Source: CAZKEG01 sp964601575 (lineage in GTDB: Bacteria; Desulfobacterota; Thermodesulfobacteria; Thermodesulfobacteriales; Thermodesulfatatoraceae). Taken from it: a stretch of DNA of 22,164 bases. Under the pieces are notes generated by a model. The model was given only the letters and a program-made list of their open reading frames with translations, ran no database searches and was not told the origin of the DNA. Shown here in pieces: positions 15,624 to 22,164 of this stretch. The position numbers and the translations under genes were made by a program. The stretch spans positions 1-22,164 of the forward strand of contig CAZROA010000094.1 in NCBI GenBank assembly GCA_964601575.1. Direction: 5' to 3'. How positions within the stretch are numbered: position 1 is the stretch's first letter; the number at the start of each line of letters is the position of its first letter.

Positions 15624-16661
15624 ATGGAAGGAGATAAACGTATTCGTCAGCAAATCTTGCGGGCCTTGAAGCTCCGCCCGATGAGTTTTTGGGAGCTTAT
15701 AAATTATCAGGACGCCCATTTAGTCCAGTTTTTTCGGGTTATTCAAGCCCTCCTTGACGAGGGTCTTATCTCCTATGCTCAGGGTAAATTTTCTTTGGCC
15801 CAAGAACTAGACCTTCATCCCTTAGAAGATACCCTGTGTCATTGCTGCGGTCTGGGGGTTGAAATAAAAGGTTATTTTGAAGAGATCTATCAGCGTTTTC
15901 TAGAAGTCTCTAAGCATCGTCCTCTCCCCACCAGCGATTACGACCAAGGTTTTATCCGTCCGATCGATACCGTGCGACGAGTAGCTTATCTCTATCAACG
16001 TGGTGATCTCGAAGAGACGGAGATTTTTATCTTGGGAGATGATGACCTTTTTTCCGTGGCCGCGGGTCTTACCCGAATGCCCAAACGGATCGTGGTGGTG
16101 GAGATTGATCAGCGTCTCAATCAGTTTTTGCGCGAATTTGCTCGAAAAGAAGGGCTTTCTAATCTTGAGGTCTATGATTACAACGTGATCGAAGAATTGC
16201 CGACTCAATTCAAGCAAGCCTTTGATGTCTTCGTCACCGATCCGGTAGAGACCAAAAAAGGGCTCAAACTCTTTGTGGGGCGGTGTTTAGAGTCCCTGAA
16301 AGGGCCCGGGGCCAGCGGTTATATAGGTTTTACCCACCGGGAGGCCTCTCTCCAGAAATGGTTTGATTTTCAGCGTTTTATCCTGGAGGCTGGCCTGGTG
16401 ATCACCGATATCCTTCGAGATTTCACCATCTATCCAGAAAAAGAAAATCGCTGGGATGATTTCTATCGTACCTACGAAATCATGCAAAAGATGGAACTCC
16501 CTATTCCTGAGGTGGACTGGTATAAGTCCTGTTTTGTACGCTTTGAGGTGATCGAGGGGCCGCGGCTTCCAGAGTTTGAAAAGCCAACCGATTTACGCGA
16601 ACTTTATTTTGACGATGAATCCTGGGCCACCCCCTTGCCTTCTTTTATGGAGGAAAAATAG
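15624..16661 (+). CDS. bpsA: Branched-chain polyamine synthase (N4-bis(aminopropyl)spermidine synthase)
   Basis: Transfers aminopropyl groups from decarboxylated S-adenosylmethionine to the central nitrogen of spermidine, making branched polyamines that protect nucleic acids at high temperature. The 345-residue protein begins with a winged-helix-like segment (1-60), then CHCC (C72, C74, C75). The Rossmann-like catalytic core follows, with the family mark GDDD (138-141) and VTDPVETKKGLKLFVGR (204-220). GGAGGGG lies three bases before the ATG. It follows the kinase by 112 bases and may have its own promoter: TTGCAA and TATCCA with 17-base spacing (15571-15599) is a weak candidate. It is a single gene, with no SpeD or SpeE nearby. 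It is the best marker for a thermophilic host in this window. Confidence 0.92.
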   Translation: MEGDKRIRQQILRALKLRPMSFWELINYQDAHLVQFFRVIQALLDEGLISYAQGKFSLAQELDLHPLEDTLCHCCGLGVEIKGYFEEIYQRFLEVSKHRPLPTSDYDQGFIRPIDTVRRVAYLYQRGDLEETEIFILGDDDLFSVAAGLTRMPKRIVVVEIDQRLNQFLREFARKEGLSNLEVYDYNVIEELPTQFKQAFDVFVTDPVETKKGLKLFVGRCLESLKGPGASGYIGFTHREASLQKWFDFQRFILEAGLVITDILRDFTIYPEKENRWDDFYRTYEIMQKMELPIPEVDWYKSCFVRFEVIEGPRLPEFEKPTDLRELYFDDESWATPLPSFMEEK

Positions 16662-16695
16662 GGGATCTTTTTCTAATAAACTGTCGAACAACAAG

Positions 16696-17991
16696 CTACA
16701 AGCGCACTTTGACGGAATGGGCATGGGCGGTGAGACCCTCGAGCTCTGCTAGACGAATCACCGCCCAGGCTTCTTCTTTCAAGGATTCAGAAGAGTAAGA
16801 AATAACACTAGTCTTCTTTAAAAAGACTTCTACCGAAAGGGCTGAGGCGTAGCGGGCACAGCCCATGGTAGGCAGTACGTGGTTAGGGCCGGCGATATAA
16901 TCGCCTACGGCCTCTGGGGTATAATGCCCTAAGAAGACAGCACCAGCGTGTTTCACTTTGGTGACCCATTTCCAAGGCTCGGCCAAGGCAAGTTCCAGAT
17001 GTTCGGGAGCGATTTGATTGGCCACCTCCAGGGCTTCGTTTAGGTCGGCTACCACTAAAATACCTCCTTGGTTTTCCAGGGCCCTTTTGGCTATTTTCTG
17101 CCGAGGAAGTTTGGGGAGTTGTTTGCTTATTTCCTTGATGGTCTTTTTAGCTAATTTCTCCGAAGGGGTTACAAGGACAGCGGTGGCCAAAGGGTCGTGT
17201 TCGGCCTGGGAAAGGAGATCAGCCGCCACCCAATCCGGTTTGGCCGTTTCATCGGCCACGATAAGGATCTCGCTAGGGCCAGCCACGATGTCTATGCCTA
17301 CCTCTCCAGAGAGGAGTCTCTTGGCCAAAGTGACGTATATATTCCCCGGGCCACAGATAACATCCACTTTGGGTACACTCTCGGTACCATAGGCCATGGC
17401 GGCAATGGCCCAGGCACTGCCCAGACGGTAAATTTCATCTACCCCTGCCTCGGCGGCAGCCACCAAAAGGGCCGGGTGGAGTTTACTTTCCTTGTTAGGA
17501 GGACTGGTCATGATTACCTGTTCGACCCCGGCTACCTTGGCTGGCACCGCAGTCATGATCACCGTGGAGACCAAAGGAGTTTCTCCCCCCGTGCCTCCAG
17601 GAATGTAGAGACCGGCCCGGTCTATAGGGCGGACTAATTGGCCGACAATGGCTCCGTTGGCCTTGGTCTGAATAAAAGAACGTTCACGTTGTTCTTCATG
17701 AAAACAACGGACGTTTTTGATGGAAAGCCTTATGCTTTCCAAAATATCACGATCTATTTGATCATAAGCCGCTTCTATCTCTTCCGAAGAGACTTTAAGC
17801 TGATCAAGGGCAAAGTCAGGGCAATCAAAACGTTGAGTATAGGCTATAAGGGCTTCGTCACCCCTTTCTTTCACCTCAGAGATGATTTTTATTACGTTTT
17901 CTTCATAGTCTTTGGGTAAGGCTTGGAAACGATGACAGAGATTAGCCAAGAAATTCTGGCCTTCTTTGGATGAAAGATGATAGATTTTCAT
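16696..17991 (-). CDS. hisD: Histidinol dehydrogenase
   Basis: Oxidises L-histidinol to L-histidine in two NAD-dependent steps, the end of histidine synthesis. The 431-residue protein has the NAD/substrate region CGPGNIYVTLAKRLL (213-227) and IVAGPSEILI. The zinc ligands Q262 and H265 (SQAEHD), D364 (GDYIAGPNH) and H423 (LTAH) are present, and the catalytic pair E330-H331 is in APEHLE. GGAGGGAG directly precedes the ATG. No other his gene is within the window, so the pathway is scattered. It is convergent with bpsA, with 34 bases between the stops and no hairpin. Confidence 0.97.
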   Translation of the reverse strand: MKIYHLSSKEGQNFLANLCHRFQALPKDYEENVIKIISEVKERGDEALIAYTQRFDCPDFALDQLKVSSEEIEAAYDQIDRDILESIRLSIKNVRCFHEEQRERSFIQTKANGAIVGQLVRPIDRAGLYIPGGTGGETPLVSTVIMTAVPAKVAGVEQVIMTSPPNKESKLHPALLVAAAEAGVDEIYRLGSAWAIAAMAYGTESVPKVDVICGPGNIYVTLAKRLLSGEVGIDIVAGPSEILIVADETAKPDWVAADLLSQAEHDPLATAVLVTPSEKLAKKTIKEISKQLPKLPRQKIAKRALENQGGILVVADLNEALEVANQIAPEHLELALAEPWKWVTKVKHAGAVFLGHYTPEAVGDYIAGPNHVLPTMGCARYASALSVEVFLKKTSVISYSSESLKEEAWAVIRLAELEGLTAHAHSVKVRL

Positions 17992-18044
17992 TATCTCCCT
18001 CCGTTTTTTGAAATGCCATTAATTTCTTATTTGAGAAAATATTG

Positions 18045-18073
18045 TTGACAAGCCCCGAATTTCTCCGTATTTA
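18045..18073 (+). promoter_or_regulatory. Candidate sigma-70 promoter pointing into the hisD-def gap
   Basis: TTGACA (18045-18050), 17 bases, then TATTTA (18068-18073). The -35 is perfect and the -10 weak, with more AT sequence following. Transcription would begin near 18080 on the plus strand, away from hisD and toward the terminators at 18097 and 18173. No protein gene longer than 13 codons follows, which is why this suggests a small RNA. Confidence 0.45.
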
Positions 18074-18096
18074 AAATATTTAAGGACAGGGCCATG

Positions 18097-18128
18097 AAAG
18101 CCCTTGGGATCTCCCAAGGGCTTTTTTT
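18097..18128 (+). terminator. Strong intrinsic terminator, plus-strand orientation
   Basis: A 12-bp perfect stem (AAAGCCCTTGGG, loop ATCT, CCCAAGGGCTTT) ends in a run of seven T on the plus strand. On the minus strand only three T follow, so it works mainly for plus-strand transcripts, although no plus-strand gene precedes it. With the promoter at 18045 it would release an RNA of about 50 bases. A 13-codon ORF (ATG 18094 to TAG 18133) with AAGGA at the right distance runs through the stem. Confidence 0.75.
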
Positions 18129-18172
18129 GTTGTAGGCTTTAAAAACAAGGTGGGGGATGGTGTCTGGTCTTA

Positions 18173-18243
18173 CACCAGCGGGCCGATCCTTCAAAGAGCC
18201 CGCCCCTCCCGCACAAGGAGGCCCGCTGGTGCTTCTTTTAACC
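18173..18243 (+). ncRNA. Candidate structured RNA: GC-rich long hairpin beside def
   Basis: CACCAGCGGGCC (18173-18184) pairs perfectly with GGCCCGCTGGTG (18220-18231). After a two-base bulge, TCCTT (18187-18191) pairs with AAGGA (18215-18219), giving 17 pairs around a C-rich 23-base loop. The 60 bases from 18171 to 18230 are 41 G/C (68%), well above the surrounding genes. On the plus strand the stem is followed by CTTCTTTTAACC, like a terminator tail; on the minus strand it begins eight bases after the def stop and has no T run. GGTGT (18159-18163) can pair with ACACC (18172-18176), excluding the base of the long stem, so a switch is possible. It may simply be the 3' stabiliser of def mRNA. 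No known RNA family was recognised. Confidence 0.45.
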
Positions 18244-18744
18244 TTTAGGTCGGTGTTTCTTCCACCACTTTTTAAAAAGGGTCTTTTTAAGGGTGGATAG
18301 ATAGTCCACATAGAGGATGCCGTTTAAATGATCTATCTCGTGTTGAACCGCTCTGGCTCCTAAGCCTTCGAACTCCCGTTCGAATTCTTTCCCCTCGCGA
18401 TCAAAGGCCCGGACCAAGACCTTGGCCTTTCTCTTAACCTTGGCCGAATACCCGGGGATACTGAGACAACCTTCCTCTTCGTAGAGTTCTCCTTCGGCCT
18501 CAATGATCTCCGGATTGATGAAGACCAAAAGTTCTGGTTTGTTTTCCCTTTGGCCGAGGTCAAGGACAAAGAGGCGTTGGGTCTCGCCTATTTGATTGGC
18601 AGCCAACCCCAACCCCTTGGCTCCGTACATGCTTTCCGCCATGTCCTCGATGAGTTTTTGGAGCTCACCGTCGATTTCTTGGACCGGGCGGGCCTTTTCC
18701 CTGAGAACCGGATCACCTAAGATGCGAATCTTTCTCTTGCTCAT
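18238..18744 (-). CDS. def: Peptide deformylase
   Basis: Removes the formyl group from the N-terminal Met of new proteins. It shows all three family motifs: GLGLAANQIG, EEGCLSIPG with the metal ligand Cys93, and QHEIDHLNG with His135, Glu136 and His139. The start is uncertain. ATG 18744 gives 168 residues beginning SKRKIRILGDPVLR, as in relatives; an in-frame TTG at 18762 would add RSRA-like residues. Neither has a strong binding site. It is not next to fmt, its usual neighbour. A weak promoter pair (TTGAAG at 18821-18826 and TAAAGT at 18797-18802, read on the minus strand, 18-base spacing) may drive it. The C-terminus is Lys-rich. Confidence 0.95.
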   Translation of the reverse strand: MSKRKIRILGDPVLREKARPVQEIDGELQKLIEDMAESMYGAKGLGLAANQIGETQRLFVLDLGQRENKPELLVFINPEIIEAEGELYEEEGCLSIPGYSAKVKRKAKVLVRAFDREGKEFEREFEGLGARAVQHEIDHLNGILYVDYLSTLKKTLFKKWWKKHRPKG

Positions 18745-18854
18745 GGCTCTCGAACGTTTCAAAATTTTAAGGATTATCTCCCCGGAAGAGGAATAGACTT
18801 TACGACATGAAAATAAACACCTTCAACTTAACACATTAGAAAGATTTTAAAAGT

Positions 18855-19814
18855 TTATAGCGACTGAATTTTATCAACAGGTCTCTTAAAACGAATAAAG
18901 AAATCCCCCACACCCTTTACCAATCCCTGAGGTAAAAGGATCATGATGCTGACCAAAATGGCCCCAAATATTAATACGTCATAATCTTCAAAAATAGTTA
19001 GTACCTCAGGCAAGATAGAGAGAACTACGGCTCCGACCAAGGCTCCCCAAAGGCTAGCCACCCCACCAATGACCACCATGGTCACTAATTTGATCGAATG
19101 GAGAAAGGTAAAACTGGTAGGGCTGATAAACATGGCGAAATGGGCGTAAAGGCTTCCGGCAAGCCCGGCCATCGAGGCCGAGATGAGAAAGACGACTAGC
19201 TTTAAGCGACTTATATCGTAACCAAGGGAAAGGGTGGCTGGTTCACTATCGTGGATGGCCAAAAGCGCCCGTCCAAAAGGAGAATGGGCCAAATGGAGGC
19301 AGATCAGGAGGAGTAGCGAAAGAAGACCCCAGATTAGAAAAAAATATTCCCGACTTTGCATCAGAACATGACCAAAGATCTCAAACGGCGGAATGCCTAC
19401 CAAGCCCGACGGCCCACCGGTAAGGGTGATCATTTCCTTGAAAAGGACATGAATAATGACTCCAAAGCCCAGAGTGGCCATGGCCAAGTAATGTCCTTTA
19501 AGACGTAAGGCCGGAAGCCCAATCACTAAGGCTGAAAGGATGGTCACCCCCTGGGCGGCTAAAAGGGCTGGAAGAGGGGCCCAGCCGTATTTAGCCGTCA
19601 GGATTCCAGAGGTATAGGCCCCAAGCCCGTAAAAGGCTGCGTGCCCTAAGGAAACCTGCCCGGCATAACCCATAAGTAAGGCCAAACCCAGGACGATGAG
19701 ACCGTGTAGACCAACGATATTTAGGACATTGAAGTGATAATCATTGGTGTTAAAGAGGCCAAAGAGGATAAAGGCCGTGGTCAATAGAGTTAGGCCGAGG
19801 TAGTGACCTTTCAT
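18855..19814 (-). CDS. livM: Branched-chain amino acid type ABC importer, permease LivM
   Basis: An integral membrane subunit of a LivFGHMK-type importer. The 319-residue protein is largely hydrophobic, with roughly eight to nine membrane segments. It carries family marks GYAGQVSLGHAAFYGLGAY (about 49-67), GGPSGLVGIPP and the cytoplasmic ATPase-contacting stretch around IHDSEPATLSLGYD. GGVASLWGALVGA lies near the C-terminus. Its ATG overlaps the livH stop by four bases (ATGA), so the two are translationally coupled. It is the last gene of the operon in this window: after its stop come 110 bases and then def. The importer ATPases that usually follow are missing. The substrate could be branched-chain amino acids, amides or urea. 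Confidence 0.93.
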   Translation of the reverse strand: MKGHYLGLTLLTTAFILFGLFNTNDYHFNVLNIVGLHGLIVLGLALLMGYAGQVSLGHAAFYGLGAYTSGILTAKYGWAPLPALLAAQGVTILSALVIGLPALRLKGHYLAMATLGFGVIIHVLFKEMITLTGGPSGLVGIPPFEIFGHVLMQSREYFFLIWGLLSLLLLICLHLAHSPFGRALLAIHDSEPATLSLGYDISRLKLVVFLISASMAGLAGSLYAHFAMFISPTSFTFLHSIKLVTMVVIGGVASLWGALVGAVVLSILPEVLTIFEDYDVLIFGAILVSIMILLPQGLVKGVGDFFIRFKRPVDKIQSL

Positions 19815-20686
19815 ATCTTTTTGGCCTCCTTGAGTCCGAAAAGCCCTTCTGGTTTGATGAAGAGCATAAGGAGGAGGATGACAAAGGCCGCTGCGTCTTT
19901 ATAAGCCGAGGAAATAAAACCCGCGGCCAAGGACTCAAGAATACCCAGGAGAAACCCCCCAGCCACCGAACCTATACTGGAGCTAAGCCCACCCAAGACA
20001 GCGGCGCTGAAACCTTTGAGCCCGAGCATGGTGCCCATGTCGTAGGTGGCAAAGGTAATAGGCGAGATGATAGCCCCGGCAATGGCCGAAAGGCCGGCAC
20101 TCAGCCCAAAGGCAAAGAGGACCAAAGGTTCTACCTTGATACCAAGGAGGCGGGCGGCCAATCGATTGGCCGCACAGGCCCGCATGGCCTTGCCGCGAAT
20201 GGTCTTACGAAAAAATATTTCCAACAGAAAGACAGAAACCAAGGCAACGACAATGACCAAAAGGCTTTGAGGAACAAGAGTGGCCCCGAAGATTCGAAGG
20301 GGTCTTTCACTGATAAAGGCCGGTACAGGCAAAGAGTCCTTACCCCAGGCAAACATAGCTATTCCTTTAAGCAGAATAGAGACCCCGATGGTGATGATAA
20401 TCAGCGTGATGGGGGTTGAATGTCTGGCCGGATAGATGGTCAGTCTTTCAACCAGGATACCGATCCCAGCGGTCAAAAAGACGGCCAAGGCAAAGGCAAG
20501 CGGTAGGGGCCAGCCCAATTTACCCATAAAGGTGGCCATAAACATGGCCCCAAACATGACGAATTCGCCTTGGGCAAAATTGATTACCTCTGTGGCGTTG
20601 TAGATAATGGTGAAACCAAGGGCGATGAGGGCATAAATAGCCCCGCTGGTCAGGCCTGAGATCAAAAATTGTAAGAGTTCACTCAT
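19811..20686 (-). CDS. livH: Branched-chain amino acid type ABC importer, permease LivH
   Basis: The partner permease, 291 residues from ATG 20686. A longer frame reaches TTG 20743, but it would add a charged 19-residue extension before the family-typical start (SELLQFLISGLTSGAIYAL). The first helix runs into ALIALGFTIIYNATEVINFAQGEF, the most conserved LivH stretch. Later come MRACAANRLAARLLGI, the coupling-helix region that contacts the ATPase, and GLSSSIGSVAGGFLLGILE. About eight membrane segments are visible. No good ribosome binding site precedes ATG 20686, which may lower its expression relative to the binding protein gene 141 bases upstream. Confidence 0.92.
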   Translation of the reverse strand: MSELLQFLISGLTSGAIYALIALGFTIIYNATEVINFAQGEFVMFGAMFMATFMGKLGWPLPLAFALAVFLTAGIGILVERLTIYPARHSTPITLIIITIGVSILLKGIAMFAWGKDSLPVPAFISERPLRIFGATLVPQSLLVIVVALVSVFLLEIFFRKTIRGKAMRACAANRLAARLLGIKVEPLVLFAFGLSAGLSAIAGAIISPITFATYDMGTMLGLKGFSAAVLGGLSSSIGSVAGGFLLGILESLAAGFISSAYKDAAAFVILLLMLFIKPEGLFGLKEAKKI

Positions 20687-20801
20687 ATATAAAGGCCGTG
20701 TTACTTCTCCTACTAAAGAACTTGTTTTTGGAAATAAGAACAACTCTGATAAATAACCGCCTGATCAAGCGGGGCTGACTTTAAAACAGGCTGGGAAATA
20801 A

Positions 20802-20825
20802 GCAAGGGGGGCCAAGCCCCCTTGC
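20802..20825 (-). terminator. Hairpin after the binding-protein gene, partial terminator
   Basis: A 9-bp perfect stem (GCAAGGGGG / CCCCCTTGC) with a six-base loop lies two bases after the livK stop. Read on the minus strand it is followed by TTATTTCCC, an imperfect T tract. Such hairpins between binding-protein and permease genes usually let some transcripts through and protect the upstream message, so that the binding protein is made in excess; that role is inferred here. Confidence 0.65.
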
Positions 20826-20827
20826 CT

Positions 20828-21964
20828 TTATTCTTCTATAAGATGCCAATCTCCGTTCTTGATCTGGACCAAGACAAAGGCCTCTTTTTCCGCCAACCCA
20901 TTATGATCCTTTGGGGACATGTTGAAGATACCATGGATACCTACAACGCCTTTCATGTGTTCAAGGGCTTCACGTATCTTGGCCCGATCCGGCCCGACTT
21001 CTTCCAAGGCCCTTTTGAGTAAGGCAAAGGCGTCGTAGGCATGCCCCCCGAAGGTTGAAGGTTCTTCACCGTAGCGGGCCTTATATTTGGCGATGTATTT
21101 AAGGAGAATAGGCTTTTGGGGATCGGTATCCGGGAGTTGATCGGCCACCAAGATCTTACCAGCCGGAAGAATGATTCCTTCGGCAGCCTTACCGGCTAGA
21201 GCGATGAACCTCTTTGAGGCCACCCCGTGACTCATGAAAAGCTGCTGTTTCATGCCAAGTTGTTGCATGTTTTTGGCCACAATGGCTGGCCCGGGATTGG
21301 TACCCCAGCAGATCACCGCTTCAGGGTTTTTGGCCCGTATACGGGTGAGCTGTGGGGTCATGTCCACGTCCTTAGGGCCATAGAGTTCATCGGCCACAAT
21401 AGTGATCCCGAAAGGTTTGGCCAATCTCTTGAGTTCTTCGCGTCCGCTTTGGCCAAAGCCATTGGAAACAGTAATAATGGCTACCTTCTTAAGACCATGT
21501 TTTTGACAATAGGTGTAGATCTTTTTGACCGCCAAACGATCGCTCTGGGCGGTCTTAAAGACCCAGGGTTTTACTGGTTCGACAATCTTGATCCCGGCGG
21601 CACAGGAAATAAGCGGTACCCGATAGCGTTCGACAAAAGGGATCACTGCCAGTGTAGTCCCTGTTCGACTAGGGCCGATTATGGCCAAAACCTTGTCTTG
21701 AATAATGAGCTTAGTGGCCTTTTTGACCGTGTTGGTTTCGTCACCTTCGGTATCATAAATTACCGCCTCGATCGGATGGCCGTTGATCCCTCCGGCCTTA
21801 TTGACCTCTTCAATCAACATGAGAAGGGTGTTTCGTTCCGGCTCTCCGATGAAGGAGGTGGGACCGGTGATCGAAAACAGGGCCCCAATTTTGTATGGTT
21901 TGGCCGCCCATACCTGGGAAACGAGCAAAAGAAAGACGGTAAAAAGGATTGTCCACCTTTTCAT
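20828..21964 (-). CDS. livK: Branched-chain amino acid type ABC importer, periplasmic binding protein
   Basis: The solute-binding protein of the importer, 378 residues. The signal peptide is MKRWTILFTVFLLLVSQVWA, with cleavage before AKPYKIG. It lacks a lipobox, so it is a soluble periplasmic protein rather than a lipoprotein. The mature part is a type I periplasmic fold: IGALFSITGPTSFIGEPE at the start, the hinge segment AIIGPSRTGTTLAVIPF and FGGHAYDAFALL near the end. This family binds Leu/Ile/Val, but also amides, urea and aromatic compounds, so the ligand is open. AAGGAGGA lies a few bases before the ATG, a very good binding site. It is the first gene of the operon. Confidence 0.93.
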   Translation of the reverse strand: MKRWTILFTVFLLLVSQVWAAKPYKIGALFSITGPTSFIGEPERNTLLMLIEEVNKAGGINGHPIEAVIYDTEGDETNTVKKATKLIIQDKVLAIIGPSRTGTTLAVIPFVERYRVPLISCAAGIKIVEPVKPWVFKTAQSDRLAVKKIYTYCQKHGLKKVAIITVSNGFGQSGREELKRLAKPFGITIVADELYGPKDVDMTPQLTRIRAKNPEAVICWGTNPGPAIVAKNMQQLGMKQQLFMSHGVASKRFIALAGKAAEGIILPAGKILVADQLPDTDPQKPILLKYIAKYKARYGEEPSTFGGHAYDAFALLKRALEEVGPDRAKIREALEHMKGVVGIHGIFNMSPKDHNGLAEKEAFVLVQIKNGDWHLIEE

Positions 21965-21995
21965 AGATTCCTCCTTTCTGTCTTCAATTTGGGCG

Positions 21996-22025
21996 ATAAT
22001 AACTGAAAGGAAAAATTTTTGTCAA
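21996..22025 (-). promoter_or_regulatory. Promoter of the liv operon
   Basis: On the minus strand, TTGACA (22020-22025), 18 bases, then TATTAT (21996-22001). The -35 is perfect and the -10 matches five of six. Transcription would start near 21989, about 25 bases before the livK ATG, leaving a short leader holding the binding site. Further upstream, 22026-22164 is AT-rich and shows no gene. Confidence 0.65.
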
Positions 22026-22164
22026 ACCCGTTGTTTTTATATCTCTCCCCCGACCAGGAAGATTGATATCACTAAAACGTTAGAATATTTTTTGATTAAC
22101 AAGAGAAATTTTTTCGTTTTTTAAAGAAAAAGCTCCCATTTAAGATTTTCTCTTTTTAACCGAA

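Noticed and set aside
18171..18243. Possible SRP, 6S or tmRNA gene in the GC-rich hairpin
   Set aside because: None of the signature loops of these RNAs (for example the GGAA-type SRP loop) is present, and the length is too short for 6S or tmRNA.
18027..18311. A 94-codon minus-strand frame across the hisD-def gap
   Set aside because: It runs through two strong hairpins and into def in another frame. Its translation is low-complexity and basic, and no binding site precedes it.
21227..22006. A 259-codon open frame on the plus strand opposite the binding-protein gene
   Set aside because: It is antisense to a clear LivK with signal peptide, promoter and ribosome binding site. Its translation shows no family pattern and is rich in His, Gly and Phe as expected from a shadow frame.

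Overview
The window looks like part of the chromosome of an anaerobic, probably thermophilic bacterium, most likely of the Thermodesulfobacteria type (inference). The pointers are a BpsA-type branched-polyamine synthase, an enzyme known from thermophiles; a CooC-type ATPase for nickel-enzyme (CO dehydrogenase) maturation; multi-PAS hybrid signalling with Cys-rich PAS domains of the kind common in sulfate and sulfur reducers; and a moderate GC content of roughly one half. No tRNA, rRNA, CRISPR array or insertion sequence was recognised.

Region 1 (1-4190, + strand) is a tight operon: the tail of an unrecognised protein, a small J-domain protein, aspartate kinase (lysC), citramalate synthase (cimA) and a CooC-like ATPase. 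It ends at a strong G/C hairpin that contains the last stop codon. lysC feeds the aspartate family and cimA feeds isoleucine by the pyruvate route. The CooC-like gene overlaps cimA by one base and is the odd member. A small secreted Cys protein (- strand) converges on the same terminator.

Region 2 (about 4446-8014, + strand) holds an exported L,D-transpeptidase with an extra C-terminal domain, then panC and panD (pantothenate synthesis), then rimO (ribosomal protein S12 methylthiotransferase). The panC start is unusual, possibly ATT. Region 3 (8019-12745, - strand) holds a large CobN/ChlH-type chelatase subunit and, upstream of it, a small winged-helix regulator. The regulator is divergent from a hybrid histidine kinase, and a perfect 7-3-7 palindrome lies between them.

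Region 4 (12746-16661, + strand) holds the hybrid histidine kinase and the polyamine synthase. The front 1.1 kb of the kinase gene is strikingly AT-rich and the rest is not, so the gene looks mosaic. Region 5 (16696-18744, - strand) holds hisD and def. Between them are about 250 bp with a plus-strand promoter-like sequence, an intrinsic terminator and a GC-rich long hairpin, which together make a candidate small-RNA locus. Region 6 (18855-22025, - strand) is a branched-chain amino acid type ABC importer: binding protein, then two permeases. A strong promoter lies ahead of it and a hairpin lies after the binding protein. The two ATPase genes are not in the window, although the operon's downstream end is.

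The most unusual items are the mosaic kinase, the hisD-def intergenic RNA candidate, the panC start, the transpeptidase with a single EF-hand-like loop, and the CooC gene embedded in an amino-acid operon. No clearly new multi-gene system is visible.
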